A stretch of DNA of 56,150 bases from Pseudofrankia coriaricola (GCF_001854805.1 NZ_MBLO01000223.1:54607-110756); one strand, 5' to 3'. Numbered from the stretch's first letter, positions 7,203 to 16,391 are shown. Numbers and translations are program-made. Notes: generated by a model from the letters alone, not told the origin.

Positions 7203-7967
7203 ATGAGCGACTCAGTCACCGACCAGACCTACCGGGAGGTCATGACCGTCGACCCACCGGCGGCGAGCACACCCTTCGAGCAGGCGACCCGTGAGTTCGT
7301 CTTCGGCCAGGTGTGGTCGCGCCCTGCGCTTAGCCGCCGCGACCGGCGCTTAGTCACGCTGACCTGCGTCGCGGCGGCGGACGCCCCCCAGCCGATCGAC
7401 GACCACGTCTACGCCGCGCTCGGCAGCGGTGATCTCACGCTGCCCGAGCTCCTGGAGTTCGTCCTGCACTTCGCCGTGTACTGCGGATGGCCCAAGGCGT
7501 CCCACGTCGAAGGGGTGATCCGCCGGCAGTGGGCCCGCCTCCAGACCGAACGCGGCGAGCCGGTGACGCCCTGGCCCGCGCTGGACAACGCCACCCTCGG
7601 CCCGAACGACTGGGATGCCCGGCTCGAACGCGGCGTCAAGGAGTTCATCGACGTCAACCTGCTCCCAGCCCCTCCGCCCGACACGCCCTACACCCACGCC
7701 GGCATCCTCAGCTACGTCTTCGGCCACCTCTGGCAGCGCCCGGGGCTGACCCGCCGCGACCGCCGGATCATCACCGTCGCCTGCGTCGCCATCGACGACT
7801 CCCCCATGCCCCTGCAGACACACGTCGGGTCGGCGCTCGGATCAGGCGACATCACCAAGCCGGAGATGAACGAGATCGCCCTGCACTTCTCCGTCTACTA
7901 CGGTTTCGCCAAGGGCGAGGCCCTCCAGGCCAGCGCCGATGCCGGCTGGGCCCGGCTACAAAGCTGA
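7203..7967 (+). CDS. Tandem CMD-domain (carboxymuconolactone decarboxylase-like) protein
   Basis: 254 residues made of two CMD repeats: about 20-115 (FEQATREFVFGQVWSRPALSRRDRRLVTLTCVAAAD...LHFAVYCGWPKA) and about 142-250 (GILSYVFGHLWQRPGLTRRDRRIITVACVAIDDS...LHFSVYYGFAKGEA). The repeats match in the LSRRDRR / LTRRDRR helix and the LHFxVYxGxxK ending. The CxxC redox pair of AhpD is absent from both repeats, so peroxidase chemistry is unlikely. ATG at 7203, with GGAGG at 7191-7195. It is divergent from tetR and shares its operator region, so probably controlled by it. Expected role: a ring-opened acid decarboxylase/isomerase or unknown. Confidence 0.85.
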   Translation: MSDSVTDQTYREVMTVDPPAASTPFEQATREFVFGQVWSRPALSRRDRRLVTLTCVAAADAPQPIDDHVYAALGSGDLTLPELLEFVLHFAVYCGWPKASHVEGVIRRQWARLQTERGEPVTPWPALDNATLGPNDWDARLERGVKEFIDVNLLPAPPPDTPYTHAGILSYVFGHLWQRPGLTRRDRRIITVACVAIDDSPMPLQTHVGSALGSGDITKPEMNEIALHFSVYYGFAKGEALQASADAGWARLQS

Positions 7968-8184
7968 ACCGACCCGGCACACGTCCACCGCGGCCACCGC
8001 GGCCACCGCAAAGCAGAAGCCGCTGATTGCCTGGCGGCAGAGCAGCCGCGTCGCCCTGGCGACCGGCGTCGCCCTGATGGTTGGTCCCGTGCCGACGCCG
8101 TCGGGCACTGTCTCGTCGCACGCTGCAAGAAATCGGAGGCGGGTTCGGTGAACGTCGGTGCCGCGGTGGTGGACCGGGTGGAAG

Positions 8185-8485
8185 AGCAGGCGAGCCGGGC
8201 GCGGGACACACCACCGGGCACGCCATGATGCGCCTGGCGTCCGAGGGCGTACGCGCCTACTTCACCGGCGACGCCTTCCACCACCCGGTCCAGTTCACCC
8301 AGCCAGAATTGCACCTTCCGGGCTGCGACGACCTGGCCACGGCGATCGAAACCCGCAGATCCCTGGTGCGACGCCTCCAAGAAGAGGCAGCGTTCGTCCT
8401 GCCAGCCCACTTCCCGTCACCACACTACGGCCGGCTAGGTCTCGACGGCAGCGAGGTCTGCTTCCTACCCGGCGGCGCGACGTGA
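8185..8485 (+). pseudogene. Metallo-beta-lactamase-fold hydrolase, C-terminal fragment
   Basis: The frame ending at 8485 reads GAGHTTGHAMMRLASEGVRAYFTGDAFHHPVQF...LPAHFPSPHYGRLGLDG. This is the C-terminal half of an MBL-fold hydrolase: the GHTxGH metal ligand, GDxxHHPxQ and the final HF histidine. The N-terminal HxHxDH part is missing, and the sequence before 8185 in this frame has no similarity, so it is a truncated remnant. Confidence 0.7.
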
Positions 8486-8851
8486 ACCATCGCCAGTGGC
8501 CGTAACCTTGCCACCCCGTTCCGAAATCGCCCCGAATCTTCCCGCGCCAGCCTGCGACGGTCTTCTTCGCGACCCTCAAAAGGGAATCGACCGGCGCCGG
8601 GAAAACTCGCAGGAACGCGACTGCGAGCCACCTGTCGATTTCCTCGCAGACGCTCCGTGACCACAGGGCTCACCCAGCGGCCCAGGCGATCGGGAACAAA
8701 CCTGCGCAGGTCCTCCGCTGCCGACCTGTGCGCGAACCGCCGCGGGTGGACAGGCATCCAGGGATGCAACACCCCAAAGAGTCGCCAGCCAACTCGGGCC
8801 AACACCACGGCCACCTCCGCAAGCACTGGCCGTCCGACGAAAGGTGACGAG
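8486..8851. other. 366-base stretch without a recognised gene
   Basis: No coding frame with a plausible start and family similarity on either strand. It must hold the promoter of the substrate-binding protein gene; no convincing -35/-10 pair could be picked out. Confidence 0.4.
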
Positions 8852-10201
8852 ATGTCGCACACCCGCCAAACGACCAGCCGACGGGCGGGAGCCCATCCGC
8901 CCTCAGCCTTCGCACGCGTACGACCATCCACCCGCACGGCCCGGTTACGGCTCGCCGGCGTCGCCGTGCTGGCCGCCAGCCTGGCCTTCGTCTCGGCCTG
9001 CGGCAGCGGCTCCGACGACAACGGCCCCACCCCCACGGCCAGCGGCTCAGCGGGCGCCACGGGCCCCGCGGACGTTCTTGGCCCGATCGACAAGGCGACC
9101 GGCGCCCCGGTCAAGATCGGTGTGATCACGGAGGGCGCCAGCCCGACCGCCGACCACACCAACGACAAACGGGTAATCCCGGCCGTCGTCGAGTACCTCA
9201 ACGAGCACAAGGGCGGGATCGGCGGCCGGCCCATCGAGGTGACGGTCTGCGAGACCCTCAGCGACCTGTCCAAGGCCACCGACTGCGGCAACCAGCTGGT
9301 CGACGACGGCGTCTCCGCGGTCCTCATCGGCACGTCCGCCGTCGTCGAGGCCGCGTGGAAGCCGCTGAACGACGCCAAGATCCCCGTCATGCTCTACAGC
9401 TCGGGCGAACCAGCCCTGCTGGCCAGCCCGACGACCTTCGTCCTGGGCAACCCGACCTTCGGCTTCGTCGACCTGGCGATCCAGGTCGCCAAGGACGCGG
9501 GCAACAAGAAGGTCTCCGCGATCGTCGTCGACGTCCCAGCGGCCCTGCACTCCGCGCAGGAGGTCGCCCCGCCCCTGTTCCAGAAGGCCGGCATCGGCTA
9601 CGAGCTCGTCCGCGTCGCCCCCGGCACCGCCGACATGACGCCCCAGATGCAGCAGATCGTCGCGAACGGCTCGGACCAGGTGTTCATCATCGGCAACGAC
9701 GCGTTCTGCATCAGCGCCATGAACGGCCTCAAGGCCGTCGGCTTCACCGGCACCATCAGCGGCATCTCCCAGTGCATCACCGACGCCACCCGCAAGTCGG
9801 TCGACGGCGGCACCCTCAAGGGCATGGTCATCAGCGCCAGCGCGCCAGTCGGCCCCGACAGCCCCTCGATGCGGCTCTTCACCACGGTCGCCGAGACCTA
9901 CGGCAAGGACATCGACCTCAGCAACCAGGACGGCATGATCATGTTCATGCTCCTCGCCGGCCTCCAGACAGCGACACAGGGCATCACCGGCGACATCACC
10001 CCGGAGACCATCACCTCGGCCATCAAGGCCATGAAGGAGACCGAGCTGCCCGGCGGAGGCGGTATCAGGTTCCGCTGCAACGGCAAGGCCGTCACCGATT
10101 CCCAGGCCGTCTGCGTCCGCGGCGGACTGTCGACCACCCTCGACGACAAGGGCCAGCCCGCCGCATACAAGGTCCTCGGCAGCACCCCCATCCCCGACTG
10201 A
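8852..10201 (+). CDS. ABC-transporter substrate-binding lipoprotein (branched-chain amino acid/LIV type)
   Basis: 449-residue periplasmic-binding-protein-like lipoprotein, exported and lipid-anchored outside the membrane. Seen: basic n-region, hydrophobic LRLAGVAVLAASLAFVSAC with lipobox Cys50, a Ser/Thr/Gly linker, then a type 1 PBP fold (VKIGVITEGAS, GGIGGRPIEVTVCETLSD, GVSAVLIGTSAVVEAAWKPL, VAPGTADMTPQMQQIVANGSDQVFIIGN). The start is the ATG at 8852 with AAGGTG upstream; the longer in-frame start at 8657 adds 65 residues before the signal. No permease or ATPase gene is adjacent, so it is an orphan receptor. A hairpin follows the stop. Confidence 0.9.
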   Translation: MSHTRQTTSRRAGAHPPSAFARVRPSTRTARLRLAGVAVLAASLAFVSACGSGSDDNGPTPTASGSAGATGPADVLGPIDKATGAPVKIGVITEGASPTADHTNDKRVIPAVVEYLNEHKGGIGGRPIEVTVCETLSDLSKATDCGNQLVDDGVSAVLIGTSAVVEAAWKPLNDAKIPVMLYSSGEPALLASPTTFVLGNPTFGFVDLAIQVAKDAGNKKVSAIVVDVPAALHSAQEVAPPLFQKAGIGYELVRVAPGTADMTPQMQQIVANGSDQVFIIGNDAFCISAMNGLKAVGFTGTISGISQCITDATRKSVDGGTLKGMVISASAPVGPDSPSMRLFTTVAETYGKDIDLSNQDGMIMFMLLAGLQTATQGITGDITPETITSAIKAMKETELPGGGGIRFRCNGKAVTDSQAVCVRGGLSTTLDDKGQPAAYKVLGSTPIPD

Positions 10202-10215
10202 CATCCCACGCGGGC

Positions 10216-10250
10216 CGGAGGGCGGGCACCACTCGACCAGCCGCCCTCCG
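10216..10250. terminator. Terminator hairpin after the substrate-binding protein gene
   Basis: Perfect 10-bp inverted repeat CGGAGGGCGG (10216-10225) / CCGCCCTCCG (10241-10250), 15-base loop, starting 15 bases after the stop. Confidence 0.65.
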
Positions 10251-10384
10251 CCCGCCGTGACCCACCATCCCCGACCGCATCACCCGCGACATTCCGGCAG
10301 CGAGACCTCAGGCTGCCCCCTTGCCAGCTCGCTCTGGCGCGAGGTGTCGAACGTGGCCTTGGTGTCGCTGCGCAACTGCATTCC

Positions 10385-10537
10385 TTCATCGCGTCGACGA
10401 TCTGGTCAGGAAACTCGTCCTTGCGCTCGAGATCCGTCGCGTAGGGAAGGATCTCCTTGTCCACGAAACTGCGCACGCCGGGCCAGGATGTCGGCCTGAA
10501 CGTCGGTCAGGCCCTCGGTCCGCGCGATCCTGCCCAT
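10385..10537 (-). pseudogene. Acyl-CoA dehydrogenase, N-terminal fragment with frameshift
   Basis: On the minus strand an ATG at 10537 opens MGRIARTEGLTDVQADILAR. After a +1 frameshift the frame continues VRSFVDKEILPYATDLERKDEFPDQIVDAMKE, the typical first helices of acyl-CoA dehydrogenases (FVDKEILP, hydrophobic helix, FPxxIVDxMKE). Family similarity ends there; about 45 of the usual 380 residues remain. No FAD-binding part is present. Confidence 0.68.
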
Positions 10538-10823
10538 GGGATCTCCGTGCCCCTCTCACCCGTGTGTCCGAACGGCGGGCGACGACGCAACGCGGCGCCC
10601 CGCGCAACCCCGCCGATCGAGAGCGCGCGCCGAACCACGGACCGTCACACCCGGCCGGCAGCCCGACCCGGCACCGGCAGCGCCGGCACCAGCCCGCGGA
10701 CGGTTCAGGTGGTCAGCCGGTCGATCGAAGTTCTTGATCACGAAAAGATTTGCGACCAAGATTTCTTGGCCTCGCTCGATACAACAGTGCCGCTACGACC
10801 GAATCACCTGGATCTTCATCCAC

Positions 10824-11384
10824 TTAGAGGCTGATCCCGTAGTGGAGGTGTACGACACCGCTCTTGAAACGGCGCTCGTTGAGCAGTCGGAGCGACACCC
10901 GCACGTTGTCTGGTAGCGCCCGCTTGCCGCCACCCACCAGGATCGGGCCGAGGAAGAGGTGGCACTCATTGACCAGGCCAGCCGCAATCGCCCTGCCAGC
11001 GAGCCCGGCACCACCGACGGAAATGTCGTGTCGTGAGTTCTCCTTGAGCCACTGGATAGCCTCAGGGTCGAACTCGCGCTCGATCCGGGTGCTCGCGCTC
11101 GAGACGGTCTCAAGAGTGCGAGAGTACACGATCTTATCGGCAGCCCGCCAGATCGTCGCGAAGTCCCTGACCGCAGCCGGCTGATCGACACCGGTATCCA
11201 CGGTCTCCCAGAAGACCATCGTCTCGTACATCCGGCGTCCGTACAGATAGGTCCCGATCGGCCGTTCAAGATCATTGACGAACGCGTGCACCTCGGGATC
11301 CGGAGCCGCCCAGTCGAAACTGCCCTGTTCGTCCTCGACATAGCCGTCGAGCGAGGCGATCGCCGAATAGATCAGGCTGGCCAT
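10824..11384 (-). CDS. Dihydrofolate reductase / RibD C-terminal family protein
   Basis: 186-residue DHFR-like reductase (RibD_C fold), expected to use NADPH; true DHFR activity is not implied. Seen: LIYSAIASLDGYVEDEQGSFDWAAPDPEVHAFVNDLERPIGTYLYGRRMYETM, the standard start of this family, then KIVYSRTLETVSS, DISVGGAGLAGRAIAAGLVNECHLFLGPILVGGGKRALPD, and the C-terminal VVHLHYGI. ATG at 11384, with AGGAGG 6 bases upstream. A stand-alone gene facing the ACAD remnant. Confidence 0.88.
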   Translation of the reverse strand: MASLIYSAIASLDGYVEDEQGSFDWAAPDPEVHAFVNDLERPIGTYLYGRRMYETMVFWETVDTGVDQPAAVRDFATIWRAADKIVYSRTLETVSSASTRIEREFDPEAIQWLKENSRHDISVGGAGLAGRAIAAGLVNECHLFLGPILVGGGKRALPDNVRVSLRLLNERRFKSGVVHLHYGISL

Positions 11385-11623
11385 GTGCGCCTCCTGTCAC
11401 CGTTGCGCAAGGGAGTCCTCCTGATCGGTGGTCATGGGTGGTGGCGGCCCTGGCCGCACACTCCTGAGACCGCGACACAGAGCGAAACTCATCGGTCGTG
11501 GCTCTGACCGCCCGATCACCGGATCTTGCCCGCCAGCCCCCCGCCATGGCGCCACGCCACGTGCGCGACCCGCCGCAGGGCACACCGCCCACAACCACAA
11601 TCACCTCCTCGCCGAGGCAGGCC

Positions 11624-11656
11624 CACGGTAGAAACGACACCGTTTCGTTTACCGTG
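11624..11656. promoter_or_regulatory. Nested inverted repeat, candidate TetR-type operator without an adjacent intact regulator
   Basis: Inner perfect arms GAAACG (11631-11636) and CGTTTC (11641-11646) separated by ACAC; outer arms CACGGTA (11624-11630) and TACCGTG (11650-11656). The nested geometry is typical of TetR-family sites. It lies 240 bases upstream of the DHFR-like gene, and a TetR C-terminal fragment occurs 1 kb away at 12645. The rest of 11385-11834 shows no gene. Confidence 0.5.
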
Positions 11657-11834
11657 GGGCTGATCGGCGCTAGCGTTGGTCCACCAGACCGGCGCCCGCC
11701 GCGCAGCCTCCAACGTGTGCGGTCCACCCGGACATCTCACGTCCATGACCTCGCCTGCCGCGTCATCTACCGCCATCGCGGAGGTCGCATGGCCCGCCTT
11801 TGTCACTGCAGGTCACGGGCCTGGCCGTGGACCG

Positions 11835-12203
11835 TTAAACGATCTCCATCCGGGCGAACAGGTTCTCGCGGACGGTATAGAGGTGATGGACCTCGCGGCT
11901 GTCGAGAACGTTGCCGTCGAGGTCACGCACAGTCTGGCCGACGGTGACATCGACGCGCCCATCCGGCGAGACGCCGACCGTGCGCGGTTCGACGCGTGGG
12001 TCGACCACGGCCCACTGCCTGGCCCAGTAGTCGCGGACCGCGGCGTGCCCGACGACCTCCCCGCCTTCCCACCCGTTCGCCCACCGCACATCGTCGGTAA
12101 GCGCGGCGAGCACGCTGTCGACGTCACGAGCGTTGAATGCCGCATACAGATCACCGATCCGGGCGGCCAGCTCCGGCGTGCCTGTCGGGCCGGGCTCAGC
12201 CAC
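11835..12203 (-). CDS. SnoaL/NTF2-like domain protein
   Basis: 122-residue cone-shaped NTF2-like fold, often an isomerase, hydrolase or ligand-binding protein of unknown substrate. Seen: PELAARIGDLYAAFNARDVDSVLAALTDDVRWANGWEGGEVVGHAAVRDYWARQWAVVDPRVEPRTV, the family opening, then a C-terminal beta-rich part (VDVTVGQTVRDLDGNVLDSREVHHLYTV). I prefer the GTG at 12203, with GAGGAG 7 bases upstream; an in-frame ATG at 12326 would add 41 residues unlike the family. Confidence 0.8.
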   Translation of the reverse strand: MAEPGPTGTPELAARIGDLYAAFNARDVDSVLAALTDDVRWANGWEGGEVVGHAAVRDYWARQWAVVDPRVEPRTVGVSPDGRVDVTVGQTVRDLDGNVLDSREVHHLYTVRENLFARMEIV

Positions 12204-12644
12204 GTCACGTCTCCTCACGTGTTCGTCCGCGACGCGCTCGACCCGGTCCAGCGCGACGTTCGCCAGATGCGGAAGCCAGACCCCAAGGTCATGGAGGTCA
12301 CACACCAGGCTCGTCAATGTTCCCATTCGTCCCCCATCTCCGAGTCGGACGGCGCGCCGGGAGCGGAGCGCGGGTCCGCGTCGTCGGTCGCGCGACAGTC
12401 ACCGGATCCTGCGGTGATTTGTCAGGGGAGCCTGATCAAGGATGGGTAGGACGTCGGCCAAGGCGGTCGTGGCAGTGGTCGTCCTGTACGTGAGAAGCGA
12501 GCACGCGTGGCGGTCCGGACGACGCTCTCCGCTGTCATGAGCGGTCGCGAGTGCCGCCGGCACGGTCGCAGATGCGCGCCGCCGGTGGCGTCGGGGGCCG
12601 CCAGCTCGGCGGGGAGCGGGAAGGCCCGATCGTCGGCCAGCACC
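12204..12644. other. Geneless stretch upstream of the SnoaL-like gene
   Basis: The minus-strand frame 12326-12204 (MGTLTSLVCDLHDLGVWLPHLANVALDRVERVADEHVRR) is open into the SnoaL-like gene. It may be a coding leftover but has no recognisable domain. Nothing else convincing is visible. Confidence 0.3.
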
Positions 12645-12790
12645 GACACGCTTGCCCGCTACACCGGCGCGGTGCTGCAGGGCATGTCACAGCAGGCGCG
12701 CGACGGCGCCAGCGCCGAGGACCTGCTCGCGGTGGCCGAGGCCGCGATGGCGGCATGGCCCTCCGAACGGCTGCGCCCGCCTGACCTGGC
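12645..12790 (+). pseudogene. TetR-family regulator, C-terminal fragment
   Basis: Plus-strand frame: DTLARYTGAVLQGMSQQARDGASAEDLLAVAEAAMAAWPSERL. This is the characteristic last helices of a common TetR subgroup (LARY-xxx-QGxSxQARDGAxxxxLLxVAExAMxAWP). No N-terminal HTH in this or neighbouring frames. 12791-12984 contains nothing recognisable. Confidence 0.65.
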
Positions 12791-12984
12791 CGTCTCCCGG
12801 CCGGTCAACCGGCGGTCCTCGGCGCGATCAAGTGAGGTCCGCACGCGGGCGTCCAGGCCCTGCGCGACGCCGCCCTCGGCCGTCCGGGCCACCCGACCTC
12901 CCACGATCACGGACGGGAAGGCCAGCGCACTGGCGACAATCATGGCCCGCCCGCCGGTCTCCTCGTCGTCCGGTGGCGCTCGAT

Positions 12985-14337
12985 CTACCGTATTGGGCGT
13001 ATGGCCGTCCCGAGGGAGATCGGTAGGGTCTCGTAGCCGCGTAGTACGCGGGTCGGGCGACGGCGGGGCGTTCCGGCCAGCGTCAGGTTGGGATACCGCT
13101 CGAACAGGGAACGCAGGCCGATCTCGCCTTCGAGGCGGGCGAGGGCGGCGCCGAGGCAGTAGTGGATGCCACTGGAGAAGGCAAGGTGGTCTCGAGCGTT
13201 TGGCCGTTCGATGTCGAACACGTGTGGGTCGGTGAAAAGGGCGGGGTCCCGGTTGGCGCCCGCGAGCAGGGAGACGACGAGTCTGCCGGCGGGAACCGCC
13301 GTGTCGAGGATGTAAGTGTCGGTACGGGCGACTCGGGCGGTCAGCTGCACGGGTGTCTCGTAGCGCAGGACCTCTTCGACCGCGTTCGGCCATCGGCCTG
13401 GGTCGTCCCGCAGCAGATTCAGCTGCTCGGGATGCTCGAGGAGCAGCTTTGTGCCGTTGCCGAGCAGGTTGACGGTCGTCTCGAAACCGGCCGCGAGCAG
13501 CAGCTGGGCGGTGGCGGTCAGCTCCGTCTCGGTCAGTTGGTCGCCGTCGTCGACGAGTCCGACGAGTCGGCTGAAAATGTCCTCGCCCGGATTGCGCCGC
13601 AACCGTTCGAAATGCCCGCCGAGCCACGCGTTGATGGCCCCCTGCGCGCTCTCGACCTGTCGGAAGGTGCCGTAGGGCAGTCCGACGTCGAGCGTGGCCG
13701 CGGCCGCGGTGCCCCAGGCGAGGAACTGGGCGCGCATGTCCGCGGGAACGCCGAGAACGGCGGCGATGACGGTCACCGGCAGCTGGGCCGCGTAGCAGTC
13801 GACGAGGTCGACGGTGTTCTCACCAGCCATCGCGTCGAGCAGCTCGTCGGCGGTGCGTTCCACTTGGCCGCGGAGCCCTTCGATCGCGCGGGCGGTGAAC
13901 ACCCTCGACACGAGCCGGCGCAGGCGCGTGTGATCTGGAGGGTCGACCGCGAGAAGCGACGGCGGGTCGATCGGTCCGTTCGCCGTGGAGTCCTGGGACA
14001 GCCGGGTCATCAGCCGCAGCGGCAGCGGCAGCCTCGACACGTCGACGGATGCGCCGAAGGCGTCGCTGCGTAGCACGGCCGCCGCGGCCGGGTGACTCGC
14101 GGTCACCAACGCCAAGCGGCCCGAGACGAATGATCCACGGGAGCGGATGTCGTCATAGGCCGGGTAGGGATCCGTCGCCATCGTCGGATGCGCCATCGCC
14201 AGCGTCGCCGTATCGCCACGTCGCTCGGCCCGCCCCAGTACCCAACGTACCGCGCCATGCCGCGCCGCCCAGCGCATTCTGCTTCGGACAGACACCGCCA
14301 CCACCACCGTTGTCGTCACCTCCACGATCACGCCCAT
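12985..14337 (-). CDS. Cytochrome P450
   Basis: 450-residue soluble bacterial P450 that activates O2 with electrons from a ferredoxin; the partner genes are not adjacent. Seen: PSLLAVDPPDHTRLRRLVSRVF (C-helix region), I-helix LLLAAGFETTVNLLGNG with the AGxxTT oxygen-activation motif, ExxR in VEEVLRYETP, and the heme-ligand loop FSSGIHYCLGAALARLEG (Cys394). The start is the ATG at 14337; a 14415 start is possible but adds unrelated residues. The first ~40 residues (MGVIVEVTTTVVVAVSVRSRMRW) are slightly hydrophobic but not a clear anchor. It is divergent from the sulfatase. Confidence 0.9.
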   Translation of the reverse strand: MGVIVEVTTTVVVAVSVRSRMRWAARHGAVRWVLGRAERRGDTATLAMAHPTMATDPYPAYDDIRSRGSFVSGRLALVTASHPAAAAVLRSDAFGASVDVSRLPLPLRLMTRLSQDSTANGPIDPPSLLAVDPPDHTRLRRLVSRVFTARAIEGLRGQVERTADELLDAMAGENTVDLVDCYAAQLPVTVIAAVLGVPADMRAQFLAWGTAAAATLDVGLPYGTFRQVESAQGAINAWLGGHFERLRRNPGEDIFSRLVGLVDDGDQLTETELTATAQLLLAAGFETTVNLLGNGTKLLLEHPEQLNLLRDDPGRWPNAVEEVLRYETPVQLTARVARTDTYILDTAVPAGRLVVSLLAGANRDPALFTDPHVFDIERPNARDHLAFSSGIHYCLGAALARLEGEIGLRSLFERYPNLTLAGTPRRRPTRVLRGYETLPISLGTAIRPIR

Positions 14338-14620
14338 GCGACCAGACCAGCATGTGAGGCTCGTGAGAACCGCGGTGGCGGCCCCGCCCTCGACAGGCAC
14401 CGCCGGCCGGCCCACGCCAGCAAACCCCGCCGGCAGTCCAGGGACTCCGGGCTCCCCGGCCGGCTATCTCGCTTCGCAGATTTCACGCATCCGGATCGCA
14501 CCTCACTCACATGATCATTCGGTGTGGTTGCCGTATGTGGAAGCAGACACCGAACAGTGGTCCAAACAGTGGTCCAACCACAGCGCGTCCCATGTCCAGC
14601 GACCGGGCGGGAGATCGGTG

Positions 14621-16204
14621 ATGGCACGGCACCGCCGTCTAAGCCCGCGGGTTCGTTTCGGTGCCGCGGGGATGGTGGGCTGCCTCGCGCTGGCCGCGAT
14701 GACCGCCGCGGCGTTGACCGGCCAGGCCGAGGAGCCTACGGCGGGCCGGTCGGCCGCGGCCAACGCGGCGGGCACGGCCGAGCAACCGAACTTCGTGCTC
14801 ATCCTCGCCGACGACCTCGACCAGACGACATCTCCCTACTGGGAGGCCATGCCGCAGACCGCCGCCCTGATCAAGGACTCCGGGCTGACCTTCACCGACG
14901 GGTTCGCCCCGACCCCGATCTGCTGCCCGGCCCGCGGCACGATCCTGACCGGGAAGTACGGCCACAACACCGGCGTGCTCACCAACGCCGGCGACGTCGG
15001 CGGCTGGGCGACGTTCGCCCGCAACGGCAACGAGGACCACACGTTCGCCAAGTACCTGCACGACGCCGGATACCGGACCGGCCTGGCCGGCAAGTACATG
15101 AACGGCATCGAGGACGAGCCGACACACATCCCGCCGGGCTGGTCGGAGTGGTACGGCAGCGTCGACAACAACTTCTACACCGGCTACAACTACACGCTGA
15201 ACGAGAACGGCGCACTCGTCCAGTACGGGGGAACGGAAGATCCGGCCAACTACTCCACCGACGTGGTCGCCGCGAAGTCCACCGACTTCATCCGCCACGC
15301 GGCGGCGGATGACGCCCCCTTCTTCTGGTACGCGGCCTCAACAGCGCCCCACCTGCCACTCCCCCCGGCACCGCGACACGCGAACAACCCCTTCACCAAC
15401 GCGACCGCGCCGCGCACACCCAACTACAACGAGACCGACGTCTCCGACAAGCCATGGTGGCTCCAGCAAAGCGCCCAGGAACGCTCCGCCCGAGTCGCGG
15501 CGATCAACGACCCGGACTACCAGGACAGAATGGGCTCGCTGTACGCGCTCGACGAGATGGTGTCAGGCATCGTGCAGACCCTGCAGGACACCGGCGAACT
15601 GGACAACACCTACCTCGTCTTCACCTCTGACAACGGTTACAACCTCGGCTCCCACCGGCTGACCCAGAAGATGGCCCCCTACGAGGAATCCATGCGGATC
15701 CCGCTGGTGGTCGCGGGACCGGGCATCGCCAAGGGCACGGACGACCACATGGTCGCACTCATCGACCTCGCACCGACCTTCCTGGACCTCGCCGGCGTAC
15801 CGATCCCGGCAGACGTCGACGGCCAGTCGCTGGCGCCCCTGCTGCGCGGCGAGACCCCGACGTCCTGGCGCACCGACCTGCTGGGGCAGTACGCCGGGCC
15901 GGGAATCGACGGACAGGACGGGGTCGTCCAGGAACAGGTAGAAAACGTCACTGGCGTATTCCTGGACCTGCCGCCGTGGAGCGCCCTGCGAACCGCAGAC
16001 TATCTCTACGTCCGCTGGTACGACGTCGACCGCTCTCCCCGCATCCACGAAAGGGAGCTCTACAACCTGGCCACCGACCCCTACCAGCTCACCAACCTAC
16101 TGGCGACGCCCCAGGGCAAGGCCGAGAACGCCACACTCGTCACCGAGCTCGACGCGCGCCTCGACACCCTGGCCACCTGCTCCGGAGCATCCTGCCGAAC
16201 CTGA
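14621..16204 (+). CDS. Secreted sulfatase (type I, formylglycine-dependent)
   Basis: 527-residue exported arylsulfatase-fold enzyme that hydrolyses sulfate esters. Seen: N-terminal signal (MARHRRLSPRVRF then a hydrophobic stretch to about residue 34), metal-binding NFVLILADDLDQ, activation motif CCPARGTILTGKYGHNTGV with Cys101-x-Pro-x-Arg105 (Cys101 is the formylglycine site), GLAGKYMNG, STAPHLPLPPA, and FTSDNGYNLGSHRL. The start is the ATG at 14621, preceded in frame by GTG; the open frame extends to 14336 but lacks a signal there. No formylglycine-generating enzyme gene is in the window. It resembles N-acetylglucosamine-6-sulfatase-type sulfatases; the substrate is uncertain. Confidence 0.92.
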   Translation: MARHRRLSPRVRFGAAGMVGCLALAAMTAAALTGQAEEPTAGRSAAANAAGTAEQPNFVLILADDLDQTTSPYWEAMPQTAALIKDSGLTFTDGFAPTPICCPARGTILTGKYGHNTGVLTNAGDVGGWATFARNGNEDHTFAKYLHDAGYRTGLAGKYMNGIEDEPTHIPPGWSEWYGSVDNNFYTGYNYTLNENGALVQYGGTEDPANYSTDVVAAKSTDFIRHAAADDAPFFWYAASTAPHLPLPPAPRHANNPFTNATAPRTPNYNETDVSDKPWWLQQSAQERSARVAAINDPDYQDRMGSLYALDEMVSGIVQTLQDTGELDNTYLVFTSDNGYNLGSHRLTQKMAPYEESMRIPLVVAGPGIAKGTDDHMVALIDLAPTFLDLAGVPIPADVDGQSLAPLLRGETPTSWRTDLLGQYAGPGIDGQDGVVQEQVENVTGVFLDLPPWSALRTADYLYVRWYDVDRSPRIHERELYNLATDPYQLTNLLATPQGKAENATLVTELDARLDTLATCSGASCRT

Positions 16205-16337
16205 CGTCCAGTCCACCAGCCCGGCGGCCAGCCCCTCCAGAGGCCAGCGATGTGGACGCCGTCGAAGGTGGCGCCGCGGAACGATGAACGGACGCTCGCA
16301 GCTCCGGGAGACGAACAGTGTCGGAGATGCGGGCGCG

Positions 16338-16391
16338 GTGGTCCCCCCCGCCTGGTGTGGCGGTGCTGCCTACGCCAGGCGGGGGAACCAC
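16338..16391. terminator. Long imperfect hairpin between convergent genes
   Basis: Arms of about 17-18 bp (16338-16355 and 16374-16391, cores CCGCCTGG / CCAGGCGG with a C-run opposite a G-run) around an 18-base loop. It sits between the 3' end of the sulfatase and the 3' end of the minus-strand small gene, as expected for a bidirectional terminator. Confidence 0.6.
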
